A DNA stretch of 64,000 nt from JAWPMV01 sp038527215 (GTDB lineage: Bacteria; Bacteroidota; Bacteroidia; J057), in the NCBI GenBank assembly GCA_038527215.1, contig JBCBGC010000015.1:19148-83147 (forward strand), in the 5' to 3' direction. A program made the translations under genes and the position numbers. Each line of letters begins with the position of its first letter. The stretch's first letter is position 1. The notes under the pieces are model-generated. The model made no database searches and was not told the DNA's origin. It worked only from the letters and a program-made list of their open reading frames with translations. Below, piece after piece: positions 26,894-37,100 of this stretch.

Positions 26894-27538
26894 TTAGTAA
26901 GAAAGCCCGATGGTATCTCTGACACTCGCGGGTTTGCCTAACAGGCGTAACATGAAATCCGCTACATCCGCCCGGGAAATCTTTAGCTTCAGGTTTTTGG
27001 GACTGGTAAAATGCCCGCTTTGGTAGCGCCCGGTTTTCTCCCCATCGGTAAAAGCTGCGGGGCGGACAATGGTCCAGGCCACCTTACTTTCCCTGATGTA
27101 TTGTTCCTGGAGTTGATGATCCTCGTATGCCTGCTTGAGAAACCATCCAAACATGATCCGCTTCCAAAAGAAATTCAGGCTGTCTACGCTATCGCCTGCT
27201 CCCAGGGTGGTCTGGCAGATAAAGCGTTCTATGCCCAGGGCTTCCATGCCTTGCAGGATATGCAGGGTTCCGGTGGCTCTGACCTGGCCTTTCCTGCCCG
27301 CTCCCAAGGCACAGATGACGGTGTCGTGTCCCTCCAGGGCATTTTTGACCGCTGCTGGGTCCAGTACGTCTCCCTGGATCAGCCGAAGGCGCGGATGGGT
27401 AATGGCTAGTTTTTGAGGATTTCGGGAAAAAGCAGAGACCTGATGTCCCTGTTCCAGGGCTTGTTGCACGAGATGCCGTCCCAGGGTTCCGGTAGCACCG
27501 AAAATGATGAGTTGTTGCGTTTGCTTTGAAGTCGTCAT
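26894..27538 (-). CDS. NAD(P)-binding SDR/NmrA-like protein
   Basis: This 214-aa protein has an N-terminal Rossmann glycine motif (IIFGATGTLGRHL), then SRNPQKL and GDVLDP, typical of atypical short-chain dehydrogenases (NAD(P)H-binding family). There is no classical YxxxK active site, so it may be a redox sensor or a reductase. It lies 79 bp downstream of an AraC regulator on the same strand and may be its target. Confidence 0.88.
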   Translation of the reverse strand: MTTSKQTQQLIIFGATGTLGRHLVQQALEQGHQVSAFSRNPQKLAITHPRLRLIQGDVLDPAAVKNALEGHDTVICALGAGRKGQVRATGTLHILQGMEALGIERFICQTTLGAGDSVDSLNFFWKRIMFGWFLKQAYEDHQLQEQYIRESKVAWTIVRPAAFTDGEKTGRYQSGHFTSPKNLKLKISRADVADFMLRLLGKPASVRDTIGLSY

Positions 27539-27617
27539 AATGAATCAGTTGATATTGATACCTCAAAGCTCGGACCCTGGCCCGGCAAAAAATTGAATAA
27601 AACCGACAAAATGACCC

Positions 27618-28409
27618 TTACTCTGCCAGGCTTTTTTGAAACTCTTTTGGGGTCTGGCCGGTGAAGTGTTTGAAGGTGCGGGTAAAATGAGACTGGTCGG
27701 CAAAGCCTTGCTGGTAGCTCAGCTCGGTCAGGCTATGGTAGTTTTCCTGACTCAGATGATTAAGGGAAAAGCTGAATTGGATGATCCTGGCGAATTGTTT
27801 GGGGGTCAACCCAATTTCCCGGGCGAAATGCCGCTCAAAGGTGCGCTCGGTCAGAAAAAGCTGGTCGCGCACTTCCCGCATACTGATCTGGCCCTCCGAT
27901 TTGAGGATGAGGCTGACCGCCATCTTGATTTGATGATCAGGTTTAGCTGCGGCCATCCGGACCAGTTCAATGAGGTAATTTCCCATCTGATGGATAATGG
28001 CAGAGGGCTCTTCCATCTCCGCCATCTGCCTCAAATAATCGGCCGTAGATACCCCTTCCACTTCTCGTAAGTCGTAGCATTCATCATTCAGAACCTTGGG
28101 GTCTACGCCTAGCAGCAGGCGCATGGAAAAGGGATACAGCCGCAGGGCATACATGCGGTAAGGCCCCTCAATTTGTAAGGCAATGGGTTTGATGGTTTGG
28201 CCGTATAAAAAAAAGGAGGCCAGGGGCTTGTGATCAGGTAAGCGACTCGCTTGCTGGAGAGACTTTAGGTATACCATGCCCGGAACCCCGTCAGCATAAA
28301 AAGGGAGTTCATGGACTTGGTCAGCCTCATCGGTCAGCAACATGGCATCCATCACAAAAGGAGCCAGGCGCGGGTCGAAATCCTGTGGGATCATTGGGGG
28401 GAGGCTCAT
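27618..28409 (-). CDS. AraC-family transcriptional regulator
   Basis: This 263-aa protein's C-terminal domain shows the AraC helix-turn-helix pair (ISMREVRDQLFLTERTFERH, then YHSLTELSYQQGFADQSHFT and FKHFTGQTPKEF). The N-terminal 150 residues resemble the DUF6597-like sensor part of Bacteroidota AraC proteins. It sits between the VOC gene (18 bp upstream) and the SDR gene, within a minus-strand run. Confidence 0.92.
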   Translation of the reverse strand: MSLPPMIPQDFDPRLAPFVMDAMLLTDEADQVHELPFYADGVPGMVYLKSLQQASRLPDHKPLASFFLYGQTIKPIALQIEGPYRMYALRLYPFSMRLLLGVDPKVLNDECYDLREVEGVSTADYLRQMAEMEEPSAIIHQMGNYLIELVRMAAAKPDHQIKMAVSLILKSEGQISMREVRDQLFLTERTFERHFAREIGLTPKQFARIIQFSFSLNHLSQENYHSLTELSYQQGFADQSHFTRTFKHFTGQTPKEFQKSLAE

Positions 28410-28427
28410 GCTGAGAGAGACTAGCGG

Positions 28428-28844
28428 TTAATCTTTATAAGGTTCTTTGACCAATCGTTCCGAAATCCACCAGTAGGTGCCGGAGGGATCTTTGACGCCC
28501 CCTTGCCGGTCCCCATAGTCCATATCTGCGGGAGGAAATACGCTTTCGGCCCCTGCCTCCAGGGCTTTTGCATACAAGCCATCCACATCTGACACATAGA
28601 CATAAAAGGCCGTGGCCATGCCCTCAAAAGGCGGTCTGGCCTGGGAAAGCATAATACAGCTATCGCCTATCTTCATGATGACATTGGCCAGGTCGCCATG
28701 CACCGGATGGATCGTACGATTGAGTTCCTCCGCATCAAAAGCCTGTTGCAGAAAGTGGATCATGCCTTCGGGATCCGCAACAAAAAGATATCCATTTACA
28801 CTGTGAAAGCCTTCGGGTCGATAGGTCTCGTACATATCTGCCAT
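28428..28844 (-). CDS. VOC-superfamily (glyoxalase/bleomycin-resistance-like) protein
   Basis: This 138-aa protein has two beta-alpha-beta-beta-beta modules. The second reads FYVYVSDVDGLYAKALEAGA and ends GGVKDPSGTYWWI, as in PhnB-like proteins. The substrate is unknown. It is close to the AraC regulator gene (18 bp) and probably co-transcribed. Confidence 0.88.
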   Translation of the reverse strand: MADMYETYRPEGFHSVNGYLFVADPEGMIHFLQQAFDAEELNRTIHPVHGDLANVIMKIGDSCIMLSQARPPFEGMATAFYVYVSDVDGLYAKALEAGAESVFPPADMDYGDRQGGVKDPSGTYWWISERLVKEPYKD

Positions 28845-28880
28845 GAAAAAGTGTCTTTAGGTGAGCTTTAGAGGGAAAAG

Positions 28881-29609
28881 TTAAGCATAATGATGCTCAA
28901 CTGCCATGCTTTCTGTATCCAGACACAAAAGTCCTTCTCTGGCATCATCCAACTGGCCCAGGAGCCTGCCTCCTGGCCCCCAAATAGCACTTTTGCCACC
29001 TGCCTCAAAGGTATCGCAGGGGCCCAGGGAGTTGACGATGAGGGTGAAAATCTGGTGATCCTTTGCTACTTGTTCCAGCCGGACTACTGCCGCCTGCATG
29101 CCCGCCTCGTGCTTGGCGACACTGGCCAGATAAATATCAATGCCTTCCGGCAATAGGGCGGCCAGATGGGCTTCCCGGGACATTTCATAACAAATAGCTA
29201 AACCGATCCTTGGGGCTTGTCCCCAGGCGCCAGGATGCCAGCTGGCCGCTGTAAACCAGGCCTCTTCATCTTGATGGAGGTACTGCTTACTGTACCAGAA
29301 GGGAGCTTGTTGCGGTTGTCGAATCCGCATGGCGATATGCAGGCCTTGCTCCGTCCGCCAGGGTGCGCCCAGTCCTACGGTCAGTTGATGTTGGTCTACA
29401 AGACCGTCCAGGTCGTCCCAGGCCAGCGCTTCCACCCGAGGAGCCAGTTGCGCAGCCAGGGTAGGTTCATATCCTATGAGTGAGAGTTCTGGAAAGTATA
29501 CCTGGTCTGCGCCCATTTGGGCAGCATGCCGGATCATCACCAGATGGCGATCCCAGCCCCTGGATAGGTCCCCGTTCATATTTCGGATTTGTGCCAGCGC
29601 CAACTTCAT
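28881..29609 (-). CDS. carbon-nitrogen hydrolase (nitrilase superfamily)
   Basis: This 242-aa protein has the full catalytic triad: Glu41 (FPELSLIGYEP), Lys108 (YSKQYLH) and Cys140 (GLAICYEMS). Such enzymes hydrolyse amides or nitriles; the substrate is not evident. It follows the cyclase gene by 13 bp on the same strand, so the two are likely co-transcribed. Confidence 0.92.
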   Translation of the reverse strand: MKLALAQIRNMNGDLSRGWDRHLVMIRHAAQMGADQVYFPELSLIGYEPTLAAQLAPRVEALAWDDLDGLVDQHQLTVGLGAPWRTEQGLHIAMRIRQPQQAPFWYSKQYLHQDEEAWFTAASWHPGAWGQAPRIGLAICYEMSREAHLAALLPEGIDIYLASVAKHEAGMQAAVVRLEQVAKDHQIFTLIVNSLGPCDTFEAGGKSAIWGPGGRLLGQLDDAREGLLCLDTESMAVEHHYA

Positions 29610-29622
29610 AAAAGACTCAGGT

Positions 29623-31839
29623 TTACTTGAATACCAGGGCTTCTACCCCAGTCCAGTTTTCCGGCACCCCTTCCAACAGGTAGTGTCTCGCTTTAGGGAT
29701 ATAGTATTGACTGGCGTGATCTTCCGGGAAGGCGGACAAAATTTCCTCCCAGGTAGCAATGGCCTGGGCAAAATCCTGTTTAGCATAGGCTGCTAAAGCC
29801 GTGTGAAAAGCCTCGCGGTGTTGTTGTTTGGCGGCCCGGCTTACCGGTTCCTCCGCATCCAGGCATTCGTAGATGTCGGTGGGCTCCTTGCGTCCTTTTA
29901 CCTGCACCTTCCCCAGATAGCGAAAACTGAAGGATTCGGGCTTATTCAACCGCTGATAGACCGCTTCACTGAGAATGAGGTTGCCCCCAAAATGCTTGGT
30001 CAGGCCTTCCATGCGCGAAGCCGTGTTGACGGTGTCGGAAACCACGCCTGCTTCCAGGCGCAAGGTATCGCCAATGATGCCCATCATGAGAGAGCCAGTA
30101 TGCAGTCCCAGGCCAATGTGGAGGGGCCGACGGTCTTTATCTGCCCGCTCTTCATTGTACATCCGAAGGGCTTCGAACATGCCTACGCCTGCCCTTAAGG
30201 CTTCATCCGCTTCATGGAGAAAAAGAGCCATGATGCCGTCGCCGTAATATTGGTTGACAAAACCTCGGTTTTCCTGTACGATGGGACCCATCCGACCCAG
30301 ATAAGCATTGAGGAAACGGAAGTTTTCTTCAGGACTCATTTGTTCTGCCAGGGTGGTGTAGCCTCGGATGTCGGAAAAAAGGACCGTTACTTCTTTTTCT
30401 ACCTGATCCCCTAGCTTGACATCGAGGACGGATTCGTGCCCCAGAGATTTGAGGAATTCGTGGGGGACAAAACGCCCAAAGGCGGTATTGATCTTGGAAA
30501 GTTCCTGGTTGAGGGCCGTTTGAGCAGCCAGCTTTTCCTTTTGTTGCTGCCGAAATTTATACCCCAATCCCAGGGAAAAAAGGAGGATTTCTGCCAGGAC
30601 CGAGAAAATGAAATAGTAGGCACTCAGGTCTATACCTAAGAGATTGCGAAGGATGAGAAAAACAAAGCCAAAAATATAGACCAGCCCCGTGCCAATAATA
30701 AAAAACCAGGCAACCCGCGATTTAAGGAGGGCCAAATGGATAAAAAAGCCCACGAGAAAGACGGTCTCCACCATGAGCAGAATAAAAGCTCCGACGTAAC
30801 AGATATCAATGGGGTAGCCTAGCCCAATTATACAAATGCTGATCAAGAGCCAAAGAATGCGTAGACCGATAATGACTTTGATCCATTTATCCCATTTTGG
30901 GGTGAGGGTGGGCGCATCCAGAAATTTCCTGCCAAAGAGGAAGATGAACATGTTCACCATTTCAAAGCAGATGTAAGCCAGATACATATGCCAGACCGGT
31001 TTTTCAAAGCCCATGCTGGCAAAATCCCGAACTACATTTTCGAAATAGATGACCCCAAAAATGCTCAAGAGGTATAAGCTGTAATAGAGGTAGGTTTGAT
31101 CCCTGGTGCTAAAGAAGATCATCAGGTTGTACAACAAGATGATGCCTAAAATAGAGAGAAAGCCCACCGTGAAGACCACATTGCCAAAGCGGTTTTTTAC
31201 CACCATGAGGTCCCAGTTGGTGGGGTGATACAAATAAGGGTAGATATTGATCCCCATATTGTAGCCCCGTTTCATCTGTACCCATATTTCTTGTTCTCCT
31301 TTTGGACCCAACTCCAGGGAGGCAGCGGATCGCTTGGGAAAAGGCTGGTCCCGTTTCGACTTACTTATCAGGATCCCAGAGTATTTGGGAGCGGTGACCA
31401 GGCCGCTGGAATCGGTAAAGAAAAAAGTGGCTTCCGCAACATTGCCTACACTCAGAATGAACTTGAGAGAATCTTCCCCGGTATTTTTTACTTTGATATA
31501 TGCCCAGACCCCTGATTCGAAGGGTAAGGAGTCGATAACAGGGATGCTATTTTTGAAGGAAGGGAGATAGCTGGTGATCGCGGGATAGCTGATCTCTCCG
31601 GTGGTATCCGCCCAATAATAAATGGCCTTTTTGATGCGGCCAACCCGAAAGCTCTCATCGACCAGAATCGAAAGCAGGCTGTCCTGCGCCTGAAAGAGGC
31701 TATCTGGGGTCTGAAGGCTATCCTTCGCCTGAAACAGGCTGTCCTGCGCCTGGAGCCAAGCGCCACCAAAACATAGAAGCAGGAACGTGATTCGACGCAG
31801 TAAGCCGAAGCGAGGAGATGCTTCCTGAGGATGATTCAT
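29623..31839 (-). CDS. 7TMR-DISM receptor adenylate/guanylate cyclase
   Basis: The protein has 738 aa from the ATG at 31839; an ATG ten codons upstream is less likely because the signal peptide starts here. In order: signal peptide; a DSLFQA-type repeat; a periplasmic 7TMR-DISMED2-like domain; seven transmembrane helices (about 215-400); a coiled coil; a class III nucleotide cyclase domain (FSDIRGYTTLAEQM gives the first metal Asp, YYGDGIMALF the second, and SDTVNTASRMEGL follows); and a C-terminal TPR-like segment. It should make cAMP or cGMP in response to an external signal. It ends 13 bp before a nitrilase gene. Confidence 0.93.
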   Translation of the reverse strand: MNHPQEASPRFGLLRRITFLLLCFGGAWLQAQDSLFQAKDSLQTPDSLFQAQDSLLSILVDESFRVGRIKKAIYYWADTTGEISYPAITSYLPSFKNSIPVIDSLPFESGVWAYIKVKNTGEDSLKFILSVGNVAEATFFFTDSSGLVTAPKYSGILISKSKRDQPFPKRSAASLELGPKGEQEIWVQMKRGYNMGINIYPYLYHPTNWDLMVVKNRFGNVVFTVGFLSILGIILLYNLMIFFSTRDQTYLYYSLYLLSIFGVIYFENVVRDFASMGFEKPVWHMYLAYICFEMVNMFIFLFGRKFLDAPTLTPKWDKWIKVIIGLRILWLLISICIIGLGYPIDICYVGAFILLMVETVFLVGFFIHLALLKSRVAWFFIIGTGLVYIFGFVFLILRNLLGIDLSAYYFIFSVLAEILLFSLGLGYKFRQQQKEKLAAQTALNQELSKINTAFGRFVPHEFLKSLGHESVLDVKLGDQVEKEVTVLFSDIRGYTTLAEQMSPEENFRFLNAYLGRMGPIVQENRGFVNQYYGDGIMALFLHEADEALRAGVGMFEALRMYNEERADKDRRPLHIGLGLHTGSLMMGIIGDTLRLEAGVVSDTVNTASRMEGLTKHFGGNLILSEAVYQRLNKPESFSFRYLGKVQVKGRKEPTDIYECLDAEEPVSRAAKQQHREAFHTALAAYAKQDFAQAIATWEEILSAFPEDHASQYYIPKARHYLLEGVPENWTGVEALVFK
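31675..31752 (-). repeat. short in-frame tandem repeat coding for DSLFQA-type units
   Basis: The 18-bp sequence CAGGCTGTCCTGCGCCTG occurs at 31675-31692 and again at 31735-31752, with related units between. It codes for about four copies of DSL(F/Q)QA just after the cyclase signal peptide. It probably arose by replication slippage and may vary in copy number. Confidence 0.75.
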
Positions 31840-31924
31840 CGAGGAATGTGCTAGGGTTGTTGTTTCCAAGCCTAATAATACGGAAAATCCTATTCCCTAC
31901 CGGATGCCGGCTTGCTTTTCCAGA

Positions 31925-31963
31925 AAAATAATAGCCCCCTGCCTGCCAAAGCAAACAGGGGGC
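31925..31963 (-). terminator. terminator at the end of the caspase/STAND cluster
   Basis: GCCCCCTG (31934-31941) pairs with CAGGGGGC (31956-31963) around a 14-nt loop. On the minus strand TATTATTTTTC follows. It lies 17 bp after the stop of the last cluster gene and marks the left boundary of the cluster. Confidence 0.75.
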
Positions 31964-31980
31964 GTGGTGGCATCAGGAAA

Positions 31981-32316
31981 TTAGGAACCTGTAGGCCGGT
32001 AAAAGGGGGGATTTCTTTTGAGGGAGGCTTGGTGTGCATCGTAGCACGCCAGCAAGGTCTTTAGGAAGTGGTGCGTAACCACCTCTCCGGTCAGGCCGAT
32101 CATGCCGTGATCGAAGGCAAAGTGTCGTACTGCCTGGGCGGTCTGGTCTCCGTAGAGGCCATCGGCCCGGAAAACGGGAGAAATCATAATCTGACCATAT
32201 CCCAGATAGAGCAAGAGTTGTTGTAGGTCCTGGACAGCCTTAACGTCCAGCGATCTCCGGCAGAGGGCGACTTCTACCTGATTTCGGTGGATCAACTGTC
32301 TTAGAAACTGTGTCAT
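31981..32316 (-). CDS. small peptidoglycan-binding-domain-like protein
   Basis: This protein has 111 aa. I choose the ATG at 32316 because a start at 32409 would place the upstream gene's terminator inside the gene. Residues 25-85 fit the PG_binding_1 pattern (VQDLQQLLLYLGYG, then DGLYGDQTAQAVRHFAFDHG). No signal peptide is visible, so it may act in the cytosol or leave by another route. It is the last gene of the protease/STAND cluster, and a second protein with this type of domain lies at 55-56 kb. Confidence 0.65.
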   Translation of the reverse strand: MTQFLRQLIHRNQVEVALCRRSLDVKAVQDLQQLLLYLGYGQIMISPVFRADGLYGDQTAQAVRHFAFDHGMIGLTGEVVTHHFLKTLLACYDAHQASLKRNPPFYRPTGS

Positions 32317-32376
32317 ATTGGGTGAGTATCTTAGGATATACTTCAACTTAGCTCCCTTTTTTCGTAATCGGTATAG

Positions 32377-32407
32377 AAAAAAGGCCCTGTGGATATTCCA
32401 CAGGGCC
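32377..32407 (-). terminator. rho-independent terminator after the WG-repeat gene
   Basis: GGCCCTGTGGA pairs perfectly with TCCACAGGGCC (11 bp, 3-nt loop). On the minus strand TTTTTTC follows. It lies 35 bp after the WG-repeat stop and separates it from the small gene downstream. Confidence 0.9.
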
Positions 32408-32441
32408 ATGTATCAGTTTGAGCGGGTAAGTGGTCAGTCGC

Positions 32442-34121
32442 TTACCAGATTTTGTTTCGTTCGATACGGGTGAGCATTTGCCCGGCCCGGTTGATGTAGA
32501 AATAAAGGTTGTATTTTTCGATATACACCAGGGCTACTTCTTGTCCATTGCGCTTAAAGAAATCTGTGGCCAGGTCGTACTGTGGTTTGATAATTCTGTA
32601 CGGGTATTGTTCCCCTTTATTCCAAAAGGCGTACCCCCACTTGCCATCCAGCTTTATCCGGACGTAGGATTCTTCCCCTTTATTTGTGAAGGACCGTTGG
32701 AATCGGCCCAGCTCTTCGTAATCAGGGTCAAGCTGATGAACGAGTTTGACAGAATGCCCCATTGGGGTCACGGCTTCATCAGGTTCATCAGCTTCATCAC
32801 CCCGGATGGCCCCTTTCTTTTTAGCGGAGACTGCATCGCCAAAGATTTTCATGCCTTTGTGGCTACGCTTTTGCACCACATATACCACGCTATCCTGGTG
32901 GGTGATCAGGTCAAAATTAGGCTCGATGAGGGTTGTGTCTCGATAATTCAGGCCGTACAATTCCCGTTCCTGGAAGAGTGAAAGGAAGTCCGCTTTTCCT
33001 TTCCGCTCTATGATGGTAAAGTTGCCAATAGACAAAAAGCTTAAGGCCCCGAGAAAAGGATTGATACTTTTTGTAGTCTTCTTTACTGAGTCTACCTTGA
33101 AAATGCCAGAGTCGATATGGGAATTGAAATAACTTTCGTAAGCCTGAATCAGTGTGGGACCAGAGGCTTCATGTTTAGCTCTTTCATCTTCGGCGAAAAT
33201 GAGGCGGTATTCATTATCCTTAAGGGTCCAGGCAATTTTATCGGCAAAGTTTCCTACTGAATCATAAATAAATCCCCCATATTTCTCCGCATTTCCCGCG
33301 GTATCGATCAACCCCCATTTACCATTCTGGCAAGCGGCGGCGTATCCTTCATATACTTTGGAAAGGGTATCAAAATTGCCTGGAAGGACTGAACCATCCG
33401 AACGCATGAGTTTCCAATAAAAATTTTTCTTAAACGGGAAATAATCTTCAGAAGCCCGGTCAAAACCTTCTTTAAGCATGCGGATGCGTTCCATACGGCT
33501 TCCCTCTTCTCCATCTAATACAGACTCCCTAACCATATTTTTCAGTTCTTGTATCCCAAAATAGTGAGGGGTAGTAGTGGGATGAAGAAAATCAAATCCT
33601 TCTTCGGACATCACCAGGCCTTGTTCATCAATGAAGAAATATTCTCCTCCTTTTTTGGCGATGGCTCGTTTATTGACGAAGGGCTGTGGCTCAGACCAAA
33701 CGAATTTATCTCCTTTCACTTCTCCATCGCGGTTAATGACCGCATATTTGCCATTTGGGCCGAGGGCCCAGGCAGCGTTCTTCCAATCCTTCTTTTTCGC
33801 GCCACGGTCATCGAAGAAAAGCGCCAGGAGGTTTTCATTTTTCTGATTTAAATCGAATAGCCTCTGCCGCTGGTCTTCGATTTTATCGAAAACCTCCCTA
33901 ATTCGCTTTTTGGCACTGTCGCCTTTTCGGGGATTACAAGTCAGCGCATCGAGGAATTTATTCAAAGCAAATTGCAGGTCGCCATCTTCAAGGAATTTTT
34001 GCCCTTCGGCATACATCTGTTCGCAGTCATTTTTGTCAGTATCCTCGGCGATGCTTACTACAGGCAAGAGCAGACAAAGCAGTAAGGTGAGCTTTTTCAT
34101 AGGGAGCAATGTATGTTTCAT
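32442..34121 (-). CDS. secreted WG-repeat protein coupled to a caspase-STAND gene
   Basis: The protein has 559 aa from the ATG at 34121; 34166 and 34097 are in-frame alternatives. A Sec signal peptide ends near VVSIAE. Residues about 35-75 form a TPR-like helical hairpin. The rest contains WG-type beta-hairpin repeats (ALGPNGKYAVINRDGEV, CQNGKWGLIDTAGN, IKLDGKWGYAFW), which in other bacteria act as binding propeller or solenoid modules. It begins only 13 bp after the stop of the caspase-STAND protein with a C-terminal TM, so the two are coupled. A periplasmic sensor for that membrane protease is a reasonable inference. Confidence 0.8.
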   Translation of the reverse strand: MKHTLLPMKKLTLLLCLLLPVVSIAEDTDKNDCEQMYAEGQKFLEDGDLQFALNKFLDALTCNPRKGDSAKKRIREVFDKIEDQRQRLFDLNQKNENLLALFFDDRGAKKKDWKNAAWALGPNGKYAVINRDGEVKGDKFVWSEPQPFVNKRAIAKKGGEYFFIDEQGLVMSEEGFDFLHPTTTPHYFGIQELKNMVRESVLDGEEGSRMERIRMLKEGFDRASEDYFPFKKNFYWKLMRSDGSVLPGNFDTLSKVYEGYAAACQNGKWGLIDTAGNAEKYGGFIYDSVGNFADKIAWTLKDNEYRLIFAEDERAKHEASGPTLIQAYESYFNSHIDSGIFKVDSVKKTTKSINPFLGALSFLSIGNFTIIERKGKADFLSLFQERELYGLNYRDTTLIEPNFDLITHQDSVVYVVQKRSHKGMKIFGDAVSAKKKGAIRGDEADEPDEAVTPMGHSVKLVHQLDPDYEELGRFQRSFTNKGEESYVRIKLDGKWGYAFWNKGEQYPYRIIKPQYDLATDFFKRNGQEVALVYIEKYNLYFYINRAGQMLTRIERNKIW

Positions 34122-34134
34122 CTTAGGTATAGGC

Positions 34135-37100
34135 TTAATTGGGGTTTTCATTTTTAGCAATCTCACGTTCTAATTTTTCGAGAAGTTCACTGACGGTTAC
34201 CATGATTTCCTGACCGTTTTCAGATTTTATTAAGGTATCCTGGGCCAATCCTTTTACTTCTGGATTATCGGTAAGAAATTCTAAGGCGGTCTGGAACTGT
34301 CTCCTTTGGGCATCAGGGTCAATGTACTGTCTTGCTTTATCGAGCATGACTTGATAATCCCGGTAGTACATCGACCGAAGGCGGTTTTTCGATTCCAGGG
34401 AGATGTCCTGCACCTTTTCATAAGTCCGTTGCAACTCCTTTTTTTGCTGCCATACGGAATAAAGGCTGCCGGCAATCCCTAAACTGAAGCCCAGGATGAG
34501 CACAATGAAGCCATTGCGCAAGCTTTGGTTTCGGGTTTCTTTACGGGTTAAAAATTTCTCACTGGCTTCCAGAAAATCTTCTTCCTGTTCATTAAAGAGG
34601 TTGGTGCTCTCTTTCTGAAGGGTGAGCAGGCGATCCAACTTGCCATGATCGTTCCAAAGCTTCCGAAAAAGGGGAGAACCACCGGGTCGCCATTCCAGGC
34701 CTTTCCAGGAAAAGATGCCATTTTCCTTCATATAGGCCAGGGCTTCGCCCACCTTGGGGTTCTGCTGGACCGCCTCATCCAACTCGGTCATTTGCCGTAG
34801 CATGTCTTTATCTCGATATATCCAGCTCCCGTAGGCGCGCCAGGTCTTGGAATTGTAGAGGTCTGCATGAGACAGACGGTAGGACACCTCACCCTCATCA
34901 TCCAGGGAAATGGAGATGATGCGCGCTTCCACCAAGCGTTTACACAGCTTGGCAATGGCCAGGGTTTCATTTTTGTCCCGGTACTTCAGGCTGGAGTCTT
35001 TGATGGGCTGAATACTGAGGTTATTGCCCTTGGCTTTCACCATACGCAGCAACAGCTTACGCATCCGGTCCTGATCGGCAAACTCCAGTTGCTCCCAAAA
35101 GACTTTGACCATTTTGCCTAATTCTCCCCGGTATCCGTCCAGGGTATCATAGTCCTTTTTGGTCAGCATGCGGTTTTGGTGGGTGTTTTTCTTGACCCCT
35201 TCTTCATAGGTGCTTACCAGGGCATGCATGGTTTTGGAAATGAGGGGCAAAGGCTGTTCGGCACCCTGCAGCCCTTCCTGCAACATCAGACGCAGGTTAC
35301 GGCTGTCCTCTATGTCGCTGCCTTCCAGCGAAAGGATCATCTGATTGGCAGGACGGACCACCACCGCTTCGATGGCTGCTTTGTCCAAGAGGGGTACTTC
35401 CAGGACATTGGCAGCCCAGTTTTCTCCTTCTCCGTTGGCTGTCCCAATTCTGCTCTGGAGGCTGTTTTTCAAACGCTCCAGGCTATGGTTGCAGATCGAA
35501 AGCAGGACGGTTAGGTCTTCTGGTCCGTTGAGCAGCCCTTGGAGCTTTTTATCCCAAACTTGTATATCGTTGGAGGAAGTATCTTCCACCCATTTATCAT
35601 ACTTTTCCAGTAACAGCAGGTTTTTGCCCTCAGCCCGCAGTTGCTCGTTGATGTGCTCCAGGGCTCCATCAGCTCTGGCAGGTTGCTCAATGATGTTCCA
35701 GGACTTATTGCGGGCTACCGGCTTGGCCAATTCTTCAATCAGCAGATGCTGCCCTCCGTTTTCCGCACCGGTCAGGACCACCAGACGCTGGTTTTCCAGG
35801 GCTTTTACCAGGGGCGTGCGCATGGAAAGGGGATCCAGGTTGGGGAGAAGGAAACGTGCCTCTTTCCACAAGTGCTTAAGGGCCGGTATATTCAAGGCTG
35901 CTTCCTGGCTAGGTCGGAGGGAAAGCAGGACACTAAAGAAAGGATGATCTTCCAACGTACCAGCTATTTTTTCTCCCAAGGCGGTGTACATAAGAGAGGC
36001 ACCTTCATCCTCCTCATCTTCCTGGGAGCCAGGCAAGGGATCAATAATCCAGAGATTTTTTTTGTAGGGGCGGGTAAGGGCATAGAAAAAGTCCCGGTCA
36101 CGCAAGGATTCTTCGATCAGGATGATTTCCTGATTATTTCTCCAAAGGGCGAATACTTCTTTTTCCAACCGTGCCTGCAATTCATCCCGACCGAGTTGAT
36201 CGACGATGGTCAGGTTGTGCTTGCTTAACTGCGATTTCAGACGGGTGAACAAGACATCTACCTCTTCTTCATTTTCGCGGTCTTCCTCGGAAAGGTAAAG
36301 GGGCGCTTGCCAGCGGGGATTGGAGGGGTATCCTCCATCTTCCTCTGCCACATTCCGCTCTACCTGATAGCGTTGGGGGCCTTCGTAGAACAGTAAAATG
36401 GTGAGGTTTTTATATTCCTTCAGGAAATAATCCACGCAGGTTTCTAATTCTCGTCTTTGGTGGGCGTACCAGGCTTTGACCTCGGCATTTTCTTTCTGTA
36501 AGTCAGGTTCTTCGTAGGATAGCACCAGCAAATGGTCGCCTACGTCCATGATGTTATCCATGAAGTAAGGCCCTTCTCCCAGGTTTTCCATGATATGCCA
36601 CTCGTCCGGTAGCAACTCAGGCATCAGCCCTGCCTGGATCAGGGAAGTCTTTCCGCTTCCGGTCTGGCCGGAGAGAACGGTCAACTGATGCTTGACGTGG
36701 TTGGCAGGGCGCTCGGAAACGCTTGTAGCATCCTCCTTGAAGCGGTTGTTGAGATAAGCCACGGATAAATCCCGCCCAAAGAACAGGTCCTGATCTCCTT
36801 TCTCATAGGGAACCTCTCCTTTAAACGGATTGCGTTCAGGCATAGGAGGCAAGGTGCCACCGTGGGGATAGAGGAATATATACTGACCCTTGTGGTGGTT
36901 CTTCAGGGTTGAATAAACCGGGGTCTGTTTGTTATTGGTTTTCTTGCGTACTTCCTCGCGTAGATAAGTATAGAGTTCGATGCCGGTAATCAATCCATCT
37001 CCTTCACCCTCCGGCACCATGTCTCCTTTTCCCGAAAGTCCATCAAACAGCGCACTGGCGAACGGGGAGAATTCTCCATCACTGCCGGGACGTTCTCCGA

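Noticed and set aside
32316..32409. Longer start (32409) for the small peptidoglycan-binding-like gene
   Set aside because: It would put the perfect terminator hairpin of the WG-repeat gene at the start codon.
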